Of a DNA stretch of 37,346 nucleotides, positions 25,046 through 33,697 are shown one piece after another (within the stretch, counting starts at the first letter, position 1; every line of letters starts with the position of its first letter). This stretch comes from Verrucomicrobiota bacterium (GTDB lineage: Bacteria; Verrucomicrobiota; Verrucomicrobiia; Limisphaerales; UBA1096): NCBI GenBank assembly GCA_014382705.1, contig JACNJE010000081.1:1-37346 (forward strand), written 5' to 3'. A program made the translations under genes and the position numbers. A model generated the notes under the pieces. It was not told the DNA's origin, made no database searches, and was given only the letters and a program-made list of their open reading frames with translations.

Positions 25046-26677
25046 ATGATGATGAGAACAGCTTGGTTATTGGGATTGGTTGGCAGCATGAGTTTGGCCG
25101 TGGCGGGGCCGGGTGATGGCGGGGGCGACGAGCACACGGATGGGCGCGACACCGGCGGGCTGGAGTTTGCGCTCAAGCCGAAGGGGCTTGGCCAAGCGGG
25201 GCAGTTTCAGTTTCGCGTCGACGGCCCGGCGGTGAACTACTTCGCCCGGTTTCTCGGCGACGGCTTTCACGTGGAAAGCTCCACCGACCTGAAGCGGTGG
25301 CGTGATGTCGATCTGCTGAAGGCGACCGACAAGGAAACGGTGTTTCAGGATGGGGGCGACGCCACAAGGAGCCGTTTTTACCGCGTGCGCTACGAGGGGG
25401 GCACCTCGACGTGGGGCATCATCCGCGACCGCATCCTCGGCCCGAACTGCGCCGGCTGCCACAGCGACGGTACGGCGTTTGCGCGGCAGTCGAAGCTCCT
25501 CCTCACGCCGGATGTCGCCTACGGGCAGCTCGTCAACCGCAAGCCGGCCAACACTTACGCGCTCGAGGACGGGTTGGAACTGGTCGGCACCGACGGCTTG
25601 GCCAGCGTCGGCAAAAGTTTCCTGTGGGAGAAGATCAACACTGCCGAGCGACAACATTTTTACGACGACCATCCCGGCTACGGCTCGCTGATGCCGCTCG
25701 GCGCCGATCCGCTGACCGACGGCGAGCTGAAGTTCATCCTGCAATGGATTCTTGAGGGAGCGCCGGAACACGGCACCGTGGCCAAGGTCGCCGACCTCGC
25801 CAACCTGGAGCGGTACACGCCGCCGCCGTTCACGCCGTTGGCCAAGCCGGAGAGCGGCATCCAGCTGCACGTTGGGCCGTTCGATGTGCCGGCCGATTTT
25901 GAGCGCGAGTTTTTCATGTACAAGAATCTGAACAACCCGAAGCCGGTGTACGTGAACCGCGTCCAGATCGAGATGAAGCCGGGCAGCCATCATTTTATCG
26001 GCTACCTGCTGGATTCGTCGCGTCCGTTTTTCTCGCTGGCCAAGCGGTTGTTCGTGCCGAACAAACTCCGCGACCTGCACCGGTCCGATGGTTCGGACGA
26101 TCCGCTGGTGTTGGCGACGATGGCGTTCCACGACTTCTTCGCCGGCACACAGACGTCGCGTCTCGACTACGCATTTCCCGAGGGCGTGGCGCTCAAGCTC
26201 CCGGCCCAGACCGGTCTCGACCTGAACACGCACTACGTCAACCGAACCGGCGAGCCGTCCACCGGCGAGGTGTACATGAACCTGCACACCATCGACAAGA
26301 CGGCCGTCAAGCACGAGGCCAAGATCATCAACATGAACAACACCGACATCGAGCTGCCGCCCAACCGGGAAACCACGGTGACCGCCGACTTTCGCGCGCC
26401 CGAGACGATGAACATCTTCCAGCTCTTCTCCCATTCGCACGAAAAGAGCGTCGAGTTCCGCGTGGAAATCGCCGGTGGCAAGCGGGACGGGGAACTGCTT
26501 TACATCTCCTACGACTGGCAGCATCCGCCGGTAATGAAATTCGACCCGCCGCTGGTGGTGAAACGGGGCGAGAGAATCCGGCTGAAAACCACCTACAACA
26601 ACTGGACGGACGAGACCGTCACCTTCGGCCTGCGCAGCACCGACGAGATGATGATCCTCTTCGGCGCATACTACTGA
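25046..26677 (+). CDS. exported heme c / copper monooxygenase-like (PHM-type) protein
   Basis: The 543-aa protein begins with ATGATGATG and a signal peptide ending AVAG. Residues about 52-114 form the short secreted domain also seen at the C-terminus of the upstream PQQ/Ig protein (FHVESSTDLKRWR ... RFYRVRY). A c-type heme site CAGCH (135-139) follows, with a possible axial Met in GSLMPLG near 212. From about 275 to the end the sequence resembles the copper type II monooxygenase fold of peptidylglycine/dopamine hydroxylases: GSHHFIGYLL, LDLNTHYVN, FSHSHEKSVEF and a terminal DEMMILFGAYY could supply the His and Met copper ligands. A redox role outside the cytoplasm is likely; the substrate is unknown. 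One palindrome copy (25187-25196, LGQA) lies between the signal peptide and the first domain. Confidence 0.8.
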   Translation: MMMRTAWLLGLVGSMSLAVAGPGDGGGDEHTDGRDTGGLEFALKPKGLGQAGQFQFRVDGPAVNYFARFLGDGFHVESSTDLKRWRDVDLLKATDKETVFQDGGDATRSRFYRVRYEGGTSTWGIIRDRILGPNCAGCHSDGTAFARQSKLLLTPDVAYGQLVNRKPANTYALEDGLELVGTDGLASVGKSFLWEKINTAERQHFYDDHPGYGSLMPLGADPLTDGELKFILQWILEGAPEHGTVAKVADLANLERYTPPPFTPLAKPESGIQLHVGPFDVPADFEREFFMYKNLNNPKPVYVNRVQIEMKPGSHHFIGYLLDSSRPFFSLAKRLFVPNKLRDLHRSDGSDDPLVLATMAFHDFFAGTQTSRLDYAFPEGVALKLPAQTGLDLNTHYVNRTGEPSTGEVYMNLHTIDKTAVKHEAKIINMNNTDIELPPNRETTVTADFRAPETMNIFQLFSHSHEKSVEFRVEIAGGKRDGELLYISYDWQHPPVMKFDPPLVVKRGERIRLKTTYNNWTDETVTFGLRSTDEMMILFGAYY

Positions 26678-26745
26678 GCCCAAGCCGGCTGTTTCTTTTT
26701 TCAAAAAGCTTTTGTCGCGCCGAGGCTGCCGTTACTTTTCCGCGC

Positions 26746-27897
26746 GTGAAGCATTCCTGTTTTTGCGTGGCGTTGGCGGCGCTTGGCTTGGCATCGCTTG
26801 GCCAAGCGGCGGCGGGTGACCTTGAAAAATCGGTGGCGGCACTGCGAGCCGTTGGCGGCGAAGGGCAGGGCAACGCCGCCGCCGGCCGGGCGTTGCGGCG
26901 CTTGGCCAAGGGCGGGGCCGACACGCTCCCGGCGCTGCTCGCCGGGATGGACGGGGCGAACCCGTTCGCGGCGAACTACCTGCGCGGCGCGGTTGAGGTG
27001 ATCGCCGGCAACACCTTGGCCAAGGGCGGCACGCTGCCGGTGGTGGAGCTGGGCGAATTTCTTCTCAACAAAAGCCACGACGCCCGGCCGCGCGCGCTGG
27101 CATTCGAGCTGATCCAGCGCGTCGATGCCAAGGCGGCCGGGCAACTTGTGCCCGGTTTGCTGGGCGACCCCAGCGTGGATCTTCGCCGCGAGGCGGTCGC
27201 CCGGCTGCTTGGCCAAGCGGCGGGATTGGCCAAGGGCGGCAACAAGCCAGCCGCCGTGCTGCTGTACCGGCAGGCGCTCGATGCCGCCCGCGACCTCGAC
27301 CAAATCAAAGCCATCTCGGGCGCATTGCGCGAGCTTGGCCGCAAGGTGAACCTGACGCGGCACTTTGGTTTCCTCGTGGAGTGGCAGATGGCCGGCCCGT
27401 TTCACAACAAGGATCGCGCCGGGTTTGCCGCGGTGTTCGGCCCGGAAAAAAATGCGGCCTTGTCGGCGACGTACGACGGCATGGATGGCCTGGTGAAGTG
27501 GCGGGCCTATTCGACCGACGACGAGTACGGGATGGTCGATTTCAACCAGCCTTACGGCGATTTGAAAGAGGTCACCGGCTACGCGCAGACGGAGTTTGTC
27601 TCCGCCACCGACCGGCCGGCGCAGCTGCGGCTCGGCTGCAAAAACGCGTGGAAAATCTGGCTCAACGGCGAGCTGGTTTTTGGGCGCGACGAGTACCACC
27701 GAGGCATGCGGATCGACCAATACCAACTGCCGGTGCAGTTGCGGAAGGGTGGAAACACCATCCTCGTAAAGGCCTGCCAGAACGAGCAGGTGGAGGATTG
27801 GACGGTGCAGTGGCAGTTTCAGTTGCGCGTGTGCGACGCAACCGGCACGGCGATTCACTCCGCCGTAAAAAAGAACCCCGAGGTCGCCGCCCAGTAA
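26746..27897 (+). CDS. exported protein with helical repeats and sugar-binding-like sandwich
   Basis: The 383-aa protein starts at GTG 26746 with a signal peptide that includes LGQAAAG, encoded by a full 14-mer palindrome (26795-26808). Residues about 25-200 are helical and HEAT-like, with DPSVDLRREAVARLLGQA as one clear repeat. The C-terminal part (about 205-370) begins WQMAGPFHN and contains AWKIWLNGELVFG and GGNTILVKACQNE, typical of galactose-binding-like beta-sandwiches that precede or replace glycan-binding modules. No catalytic motif is seen. Four perfect palindromes (26797, 26901, 27015, 27208) and a near copy (27226) fall in the first 490 bases, the highest local density in the window. 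A PQQ-like gene starts 10 bases after its stop, so they are likely co-transcribed. Confidence 0.7.
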   Translation: MKHSCFCVALAALGLASLGQAAAGDLEKSVAALRAVGGEGQGNAAAGRALRRLAKGGADTLPALLAGMDGANPFAANYLRGAVEVIAGNTLAKGGTLPVVELGEFLLNKSHDARPRALAFELIQRVDAKAAGQLVPGLLGDPSVDLRREAVARLLGQAAGLAKGGNKPAAVLLYRQALDAARDLDQIKAISGALRELGRKVNLTRHFGFLVEWQMAGPFHNKDRAGFAAVFGPEKNAALSATYDGMDGLVKWRAYSTDDEYGMVDFNQPYGDLKEVTGYAQTEFVSATDRPAQLRLGCKNAWKIWLNGELVFGRDEYHRGMRIDQYQLPVQLRKGGNTILVKACQNEQVEDWTVQWQFQLRVCDATGTAIHSAVKKNPEVAAQ

Positions 27898-27907
27898 GTT
27901 GACAACG

Positions 27908-29122
27908 ATGAAAAAATATTTACTCACGTTCACTTTTGCCACGTTGGCCAGCGGCGCGGCGGCGGGGGACTGGCCCGGCTTTCGCGGGCCACTGGGCAAC
28001 GGCATCTCGGACGAGATCGGGTTGCCGGTCGCGCTCGACGCGACGAAGCACATCGCGTGGCGGATCGACCTGCCGGGCCGGGGGCTCTCGAGTCCGCTCG
28101 TCGTGGGTGACCGCATTTTTGTCACGGCCAGCGGCGGGACGCGGCAGGATCAGTTGCAGGTTCTCTGCCTCAATGCCGCCGATGGGTCGGTGATTTGGCA
28201 GCGCCAGTTTTGGGCGATGGGCAGCACGATGTGCCACGACAAAACCAGCATTGCCGCCCCCACGCCGGTGACCGATGGCCGGCATCTGTTCGCGCTGTTT
28301 TCGTCCAACGACCTGTTTTGCCTCGACCTCGACGGCAACCTCCAATGGCTGCGCGGCATGACTTTGGATTACCCGAACGCCCGCAACAGCCTCGGCATGG
28401 CGTCGTCGCTCGTGCTGGCTGGCGGGGTGTTGGTCGCGCAAGTGGAGAACGACAGTGAGTCGTTCACGGCCGGGTTGGAGAAACAAAACGGGGCGAATCT
28501 GTGGCGGGTGGATCGACCCAAGTCGGCCAACTGGACCACGGCGATGGTGCAAAAAACCAAGTCGGGCGCGGAGTGGGTGTTGCTGCAGTCTGGCAAAGGC
28601 ATACACGCCGTGAATCCGAAAAACGGCGAGGTTGCCTGGCATTACGACGACGGCGCGGCAACGATCCCGTCGAGCGCGCTGGCCGGTGGTGTGCTGTACG
28701 TGCCGTCGCACGGCGTGACGGCGCTCGAGTTGGCGGCCGACGGCAGGTCGTTCCGGCAGAAGTGGCGCTCATCGCGACTGCGCCCCGGCACGGCCAGTCC
28801 GCTCGTGCATCGCGACCGGGTTTACAGCCTGAACAACGCCGGGGTGCTGACCTGCGGTGACACCGACAGCGGCAAGCGGCTGTGGCAGCTGCGCCTCGAC
28901 GGGCCGTTCGGCGGCTCGCCTGTCGTGGCCGACAACCACCTGTACGCCTTCAACGAGGAGGGCCGGGCGCAGGTGGTGGATCTGTCCGCGCCGGAGGGGC
29001 GCATCGCCGGCGAGATGGACTTGGGCGAGATGATCCAATGCTCGCCGGCAGTCTCGAACGGCGCGCTTTATGTCCGGAGCAATCGGCGGCTTTGGAAGAT
29101 CGCACGCAAGACGCAGCTTTGA
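27908..29122 (+). CDS. exported PQQ-like beta-propeller protein
   Basis: The 404-aa protein begins with a signal peptide (MKKYLLTFTFATLASGAAAG) followed by DWPGFRGPLGNG, the usual opening of the verrucomicrobial and planctomycete outer-membrane-assembly-like PQQ propeller family. Blades continue with VLCLNAADGSVIWQRQF, FCLDLDGNLQW, AVNPKNGEVAWHY and LTCGDTDSGKRLWQLRL. Residues for binding PQQ or a catalytic metal are not apparent, so a binding or scaffold role is more likely than dehydrogenase activity. ATG 27908 is preferred to TTG 27899. It has no palindrome copy. It is followed after 2 bases by the TPR/OGT-like gene, which suggests translational coupling of an otherwise cytoplasmic enzyme with exported proteins. 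Confidence 0.85.
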   Translation: MKKYLLTFTFATLASGAAAGDWPGFRGPLGNGISDEIGLPVALDATKHIAWRIDLPGRGLSSPLVVGDRIFVTASGGTRQDQLQVLCLNAADGSVIWQRQFWAMGSTMCHDKTSIAAPTPVTDGRHLFALFSSNDLFCLDLDGNLQWLRGMTLDYPNARNSLGMASSLVLAGGVLVAQVENDSESFTAGLEKQNGANLWRVDRPKSANWTTAMVQKTKSGAEWVLLQSGKGIHAVNPKNGEVAWHYDDGAATIPSSALAGGVLYVPSHGVTALELAADGRSFRQKWRSSRLRPGTASPLVHRDRVYSLNNAGVLTCGDTDSGKRLWQLRLDGPFGGSPVVADNHLYAFNEEGRAQVVDLSAPEGRIAGEMDLGEMIQCSPAVSNGALYVRSNRRLWKIARKTQL

Positions 29123-29124
29123 CG

Positions 29125-30717
29125 GTGAGTGGCGGGGGTGATCATTCCGGGTCGGTGCAGGAACTTCGGCATCGGGTCGGCCAAGCCCCCGATGATGCCG
29201 ATGCCCGCCTGCAACTGGGCACCGCGCTGGCCGAGGCCGGGCAACTGGCGGAGGCGCTTGGCCATTTGCAGCGCGCGGTGGCGCTCGACCCGTCGCGGGT
29301 GCGCGGCCACATCCGGCTGGGCAACCTGCTGCGCGATCTGAGCCGAACCGGCGAGGCGCTCGAGGCGTATGGGCGGGCACTCGAGCTGCGGCCCAGCGAC
29401 CCGTTCATCCTCTCCAACCTCGGCAACGCCTGGCTGGATTTGAGCGAGGCGGGCCGGGCGATCGACTGCTACCGGCGGTCGCTTGAGATCCATCCCGACG
29501 CGCCCACCACCTTCAGCAACCTCGTCTTCGCGATGCAGTACGACTCCGGCATCGGCCGCGAGGCGATTGCCGCTGCGCACCGCGACTGGGGCGGGCGCTT
29601 TGGCCAAGCGCTTGGCCAAGCGGACGCGCCGGCGCGCGATGGGCATCGGCCGTTGCGGGTCGGTTTTTTGTCGGCCGACTTCCGGGTTCATCCCGTTGGC
29701 CGGATGGCCTCGGCGCTGTGGCAAAAGTTGGATCCGGCCAGAGTGACACCGGTCGTTTACGACAATTCCGCTGGCGACTCGCCGGCCAAGCGCCGCTACC
29801 GGGGCCAAGTGGCTGAGTGGCAAAACATTGCCGCGTTGCCGGATGACGCCGCGACGGAATTGATTCGCGCCGGGCGGCTTGATGTTCTCGTCGATTTGTC
29901 CGGGCACACTTCCGGGAATCGGCTCGCCGTGCTGGCTCAAAAGCCGGCACCGGTTCAGCTCACCCTGTTTGCCTACCCGAACACGACCGGCTTGTCGGCG
30001 GTGGATTGGCGCATTACCGACTCGGTGGCTGATCCGCCCGGCGCTGAGCCGCTTTATGTCGAGCAACTGCTGCGGCTGCCGTCGGTGGCGTGGGTGTACG
30101 GCGCGCCGGACGCGAGCCCCGAGCCGGGCGGCCCGCCGAGTCTCGCTGGAGCCCCGTTCACATTTGGCTGCCTGAACAACCCGGCCAAGATCAGCGCGGC
30201 GGCGGTGGAAACGTGGAGCGCGATTCTGCGGGCCTGCCCGGGGTCGCGGCTGATGCTGCTGGTGCGAAACGACCCGGCGCACGACGGGTTGCTGCTGGCC
30301 AAGTTCGAGCGGCACGGCATCGGGGCCGGGCAATTGGTGTTTGCCGTGAAGGGGCCGGAGCGCGACTACCTCGAACGGCACAACCGCATCGACCTGATGC
30401 TGGATCCGTTCCCGTACAACGGCGGGGTCACGACGGGGGATTGTCTCTGGATGGGCACGCCGATTTTGGCGCTGGAGGGCGACAGCTACGTGTCACGGCA
30501 GGGGGTGAGCCTGCTGACGAGCGTTGGCCTGCCGGAGTGGGTCGCCGCCGACCGGGAGGCGCTGGTGGCCAAGGCGGCAGGCTGGTTTCAGGCGCCGGAG
30601 CGCTTGGCCAAGCTGGGCGGAGATTTGCGGGGGAGGCTGCGGCGTTCGCCGCTGATGGATCACGCGGGGTATGCGCAGGAATTTACGGAGGCGCTCGAGG
30701 GGATCGTCACGGCTTGA
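29125..30717 (+). CDS. TPR protein with O-GlcNAc-transferase-like (SPINDLY-type) domain
   Basis: The 530-aa protein has about four TPR units (about 10-145; LGTALAEAGQLAEALGHLQR, IRLGNLLRDLSRTGEALEAY). The C-terminal glycosyltransferase-41 region (about 170-525) shows GFLSADFRVHPVGR, DVLVDLSGHTSGNRL, PAPVQLTLFAYPNTTGL, DWRITDSVADPPG, FGCLNNPAKIS and DPFPYNGGVTTGDCLWMGTP, matching OGT/SPINDLY catalytic motifs. It probably transfers a sugar from a nucleotide donor to protein side chains. The start is uncertain: GTG 29125 is used, and GTG 29155 is an alternative. The linker between TPR and catalytic region (GRFGQALGQADAPARDG) is built from two back-to-back palindrome copies (29600-29622). Its end overlaps the convergent gene by 11 bases. 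Confidence 0.9.
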   Translation: MSGGGDHSGSVQELRHRVGQAPDDADARLQLGTALAEAGQLAEALGHLQRAVALDPSRVRGHIRLGNLLRDLSRTGEALEAYGRALELRPSDPFILSNLGNAWLDLSEAGRAIDCYRRSLEIHPDAPTTFSNLVFAMQYDSGIGREAIAAAHRDWGGRFGQALGQADAPARDGHRPLRVGFLSADFRVHPVGRMASALWQKLDPARVTPVVYDNSAGDSPAKRRYRGQVAEWQNIAALPDDAATELIRAGRLDVLVDLSGHTSGNRLAVLAQKPAPVQLTLFAYPNTTGLSAVDWRITDSVADPPGAEPLYVEQLLRLPSVAWVYGAPDASPEPGGPPSLAGAPFTFGCLNNPAKISAAAVETWSAILRACPGSRLMLLVRNDPAHDGLLLAKFERHGIGAGQLVFAVKGPERDYLERHNRIDLMLDPFPYNGGVTTGDCLWMGTPILALEGDSYVSRQGVSLLTSVGLPEWVAADREALVAKAAGWFQAPERLAKLGGDLRGRLRRSPLMDHAGYAQEFTEALEGIVTA

Positions 30718-31105
30718 CGGTGACCCAGTCGATGTCATGCCGCTCGGCGTATTCGGAGAGTACGCGCTCGTTCTCGATCAGGATGGTCCGCACAATCGAC
30801 GACTCGTCGGCGTGGCCGATGTGCGGCAGATGATTCGGGATGAGGCCAAGCTGATTGTGGGCGTAGGCCAGCGCGTAGGCTGCCTCGGCCACGGCGACCA
30901 GCGGCAGGGCGTCGTCGGCGCCCTCGACATGATCCTCGACCACACTGGCCAGAAACTCCAGTTGCTCGATCAGGTGGGGGTATTCGGGTGCGTCGATCTC
31001 GGCGATCTCCAGCTTGAGCGCAGGGAGTTTTTTGTGGATTCCCTCAAGGATTTTCGGTGTGATCTGTTCCGCGCCGTGATGGAGGAACTCTGCAATTTCC
31101 GACAT
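30707..31105 (-). CDS. small uncharacterised protein, possibly YkvA/DUF1232-like
   Basis: The 132-aa protein has no signal peptide. The first 80 residues are amphipathic helices (ITPKILEGIHKKLPALKLEI, HLIEQLEFLASVVED). The segment AYALAYAHNQLGLIPNHLPHIGHADE resembles the DUF1232/YkvA signature in which I/L-P-D-h-h-P-h-h-G-h-h-D-D is conserved, with Asn replacing the first Asp. The rest (IENERVLSEYAERHDIDWV) is polar. The ATG at 31105 gives a compact family-like start; the open frame extends further upstream but crosses the divergent amidohydrolase start. It sits between the OGT-like gene (convergent) and the amidohydrolase (divergent, 49 bases). The function is unknown and the family link is tentative. 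Confidence 0.7.
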   Translation of the reverse strand: MSEIAEFLHHGAEQITPKILEGIHKKLPALKLEIAEIDAPEYPHLIEQLEFLASVVEDHVEGADDALPLVAVAEAAYALAYAHNQLGLIPNHLPHIGHADESSIVRTILIENERVLSEYAERHDIDWVTVKP

Positions 31106-31154
31106 GCCCCGAGGATGCGCCGGGCCAAGGCAAAACTCAAGATTGGATAGACCA

Positions 31155-32318
31155 ATGGCAGCCAACTCAATACCGGATGAACCCCGGCCCCGCCGAGGGC
31201 GTTTGCGGCGCTGGGGCGTGCGCCTGGCCAAGGGGCTGGGGATCTGCGCCCTCCTGTTGCTCCTGCTGCGGGAGCTGTTTTTCTCCGGGCCGTACCTGCC
31301 GTCGGCCAAGCCGCATGACGGGTTGATCCTCGACATGCATTGCCACGTGGCCGGCATCGGCGCCGGCGGCAGTGGCTGCTTTGTTTCCGAGGAACTGCGA
31401 AACAATTTCCGGTTCGGCATTTACCTGAAAGCATTCGGTGTGACCGTGGCCGAGGCCGAGGCGCAGGGGGATCAACTGCTGATGGAGCGCTTGGCCAAGG
31501 GGATCGGGGAGAGCCAGCGGGTGGGCGCGGCGATCGTCCTCGCGATGGACGGCGTGGTCGATGCCAACGGCCAACTCGACCCCGCGCGGACGGAGTTTTA
31601 CATCCCGAACGAGTATGTTGCAGCCGAGACGGCGAAGCACCCGAACCTCTATTTCGGGGCGAGCGTCAATCCCCACCGGCCCGACGCGCTCGAGCGGCTG
31701 CAGTGGGCCAGAGACAACGGCGCGCTGCTGGTCAAGTGGCTGCCGTCGATTCAGTTCATCGATCCCGCCGACCCGGCGCATGAGCCGTTTTACCGGAAAA
31801 TGGCTGCGCTGAAGCTGCCGCTGCTGACGCACGCGGGGCAGGAGCGCTCGTTCACCCACGCGCAGGACGAACTGGCCGACCCGGTTCGGCTCAGGCTGCC
31901 GCTGTCGCTCGGGGTGACGGTGATCGTCGCGCACGCGGCGTCCACCGGGAAAAACGAGGGGCAGGAGGACATCGACCGGCTCATCGGGATGCTGGGCGAT
32001 TACCCGAACCTGTACGCGGACCTCTCGAGCATGACGCAGGTCAACAAGCTGGGTTATCTGCGGCAGGCAATCACCGAGAAACAGCTTGAGGGGCGGCTGC
32101 TGTACGGCTCGGATTTTCCGCTCATCAACACCGCGGCGGTGACCGCCTGGGCGTTTCCGCTGAACCTGACGCGCAAACAGATGCAGGCGATCGACGCGAT
32201 GGCGAACCCGTGGGATCGTGACGTGGCGTTGAAGGAGGCGCTGGGAGTCCCGGCATCGGTCATGGCCCGCCCGGCGAAGTTTTTCGGCGTGTCGCTTGGC
32301 CAAGCGGGTGCGGATTAA
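31155..32318 (+). CDS. membrane-anchored amidohydrolase (TIM-barrel metal-dependent hydrolase)
   Basis: The 387-aa protein has a positively charged N-terminus and one membrane helix (about 28-43, ICALLLLLLRELFF), so the barrel probably faces the periplasm. The amidohydrolase-2 fold is shown by the metal motif DMHCHV near 60, VKWLPSIQFIDP near 195, THAGQE near 230, VIVAHAAS near 258 and LLYGSDFPL near 318, which supply the His and Asp ligands in the usual order. The substrate cannot be inferred. The ATG at 31155 is the first that precedes the anchor. The last residues SLGQAGAD are encoded by a full palindrome (32293-32306), and the stop overlaps the stop of dnaA by 4 bases in convergent orientation. 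Confidence 0.85.
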   Translation: MAANSIPDEPRPRRGRLRRWGVRLAKGLGICALLLLLLRELFFSGPYLPSAKPHDGLILDMHCHVAGIGAGGSGCFVSEELRNNFRFGIYLKAFGVTVAEAEAQGDQLLMERLAKGIGESQRVGAAIVLAMDGVVDANGQLDPARTEFYIPNEYVAAETAKHPNLYFGASVNPHRPDALERLQWARDNGALLVKWLPSIQFIDPADPAHEPFYRKMAALKLPLLTHAGQERSFTHAQDELADPVRLRLPLSLGVTVIVAHAASTGKNEGQEDIDRLIGMLGDYPNLYADLSSMTQVNKLGYLRQAITEKQLEGRLLYGSDFPLINTAAVTAWAFPLNLTRKQMQAIDAMANPWDRDVALKEALGVPASVMARPAKFFGVSLGQAGAD

Positions 32319-33697
32319 CGACCGATTTGGCCCTCAAGATAGCGCACCGCCTGCCGCACATCCGTCTGCTGCTCCATCCGGTCGCGCACCAACCGGCAGG
32401 CGTGAAGCACGGTGCCGTGGTCGCGTCCACCAAAGGCCTCGCCGATGGAGTTAAGCGATTTGCCGGTCATTTCGCGGGCCAGATACATGGCGATCTGGCG
32501 CGGAAACGCGATGTTTTCCGGCCGTCGCCGGCTGGTCATGTCGGCAAAGCGGATGTCGTAATGCTCCGCCACGCGTTTTTGGATATTCTCGATCGAGACC
32601 ACCGTGCGCCCTTCCTCGTGCAGGACATCCTTGAGCAGGCCCTCGACGGCGCTGGGGGTGACCGGTTTGCCGGTCAGCGACTGGTAGGAGGACACCCGGA
32701 TCAGCGCGCCCTCGAGGCGGCGGATGTTGGTGCGGATCCGCTTGGCCAGGAAATCGACCACCTCGTTCGGCACCTCGACGCCAAGGGTGATGGCCTTGTT
32801 ACGCAGGATGGCCAAGCGCGTCTCGAAATCGGGCGGCTGCATGTCGGTCACGAGGCCCCACTCGAACCGGGATACCAAGCGGTGCTCGAGGTTCTTGATT
32901 TCATTCGCCGGCCGGTCGCAGGTCATCACGATCTGCTTGTGTGCCTCGTGCAGCGCGTTGAACGTATGGAAAAACTCCTCCTGAATGCGCTCCTTGCCGG
33001 AGAGAAACTGGATGTCGTCAATCAGGAGAACATCGGTTTTGCGGTAGGTCCGCCGGAATTTGGCCAGCTCGTTGTTCTGGATCGCGTCGATGTACTTGTT
33101 GGTGAATTTCTCCGATGAAAGATAGGAGACCTTCAGCCTCGGGTTTTCCTTGAGCACATTGTGGCCGATGGCGTGCAGCAGGTGTGTCTTGCCCAGGCCC
33201 ACTCCGCCATAGAGGAACAACGGGTTGTACGAGCGCCCCGGTGACTGGGCCACGGCCACCGCCGCCGCGTGCGCGAAGTTGTTGTTTTCCCCGACGACGA
33301 AGGTGGAAAAGGTGTTTTTCGGGTTGAACGGCTTTTCTGAAGAATCGCGGGATTTGGTGGATGCCCCCCGCTTGGCGGGTTGCGCCTCGGCGATGGCTGC
33401 ATTTTCGGCGGTGTCCTTTGGTTGGGCGGGTGCCTCGTCCGCGTTGTTTTTGTTTACCTCCAGCTGGACGTTCAGTTTTTTCCCGGTGATGTGGGCCAGA
33501 ACATCTTGGAGCAGTTCCAGATAGTTGTCCTTGAGCCAGACCGCGCAAAACTCGTTCGGAACGACCAAGACGGCCGTTTCCTCATTGATGGAGCCGGGTT
33601 GGATGGGGTCAAACCACAGATTGAAGAGATCTGCGTTCACCATGGTGCGCAAGGTTTCGCTTGCCTGCAGCCATGTCTTTTCAAAATTATGGGTCAT
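32315..33697 (-). CDS. dnaA: chromosomal replication initiator DnaA
   Basis: The 460-aa initiator binds DnaA boxes and opens the origin. Domain I (about 1-80) begins FEKTWLQASETLRT and includes NADLFNLWFDPIQP. A polar linker (about 82-125) follows. The AAA+ domain has Walker A GGVGLGKTHLLHA near 165-177, Walker B LLIDDIQF near 226-233 and arginine-finger region RLVSRFEWGL. The C-terminal DNA-binding domain carries the signature GRDHGTVLHACRLV near 425-438. Length is normal. No perfect palindrome copy falls in the gene, only CTTGGCCAGG at 32741. The upstream intergenic region (33698-34155) has DnaA-box-like sequences. Its neighbour is glnB, not dnaN, in contrast to many bacteria. Confidence 0.97.
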   Translation of the reverse strand: MTHNFEKTWLQASETLRTMVNADLFNLWFDPIQPGSINEETAVLVVPNEFCAVWLKDNYLELLQDVLAHITGKKLNVQLEVNKNNADEAPAQPKDTAENAAIAEAQPAKRGASTKSRDSSEKPFNPKNTFSTFVVGENNNFAHAAAVAVAQSPGRSYNPLFLYGGVGLGKTHLLHAIGHNVLKENPRLKVSYLSSEKFTNKYIDAIQNNELAKFRRTYRKTDVLLIDDIQFLSGKERIQEEFFHTFNALHEAHKQIVMTCDRPANEIKNLEHRLVSRFEWGLVTDMQPPDFETRLAILRNKAITLGVEVPNEVVDFLAKRIRTNIRRLEGALIRVSSYQSLTGKPVTPSAVEGLLKDVLHEEGRTVVSIENIQKRVAEHYDIRFADMTSRRRPENIAFPRQIAMYLAREMTGKSLNSIGEAFGGRDHGTVLHACRLVRDRMEQQTDVRQAVRYLEGQIGR

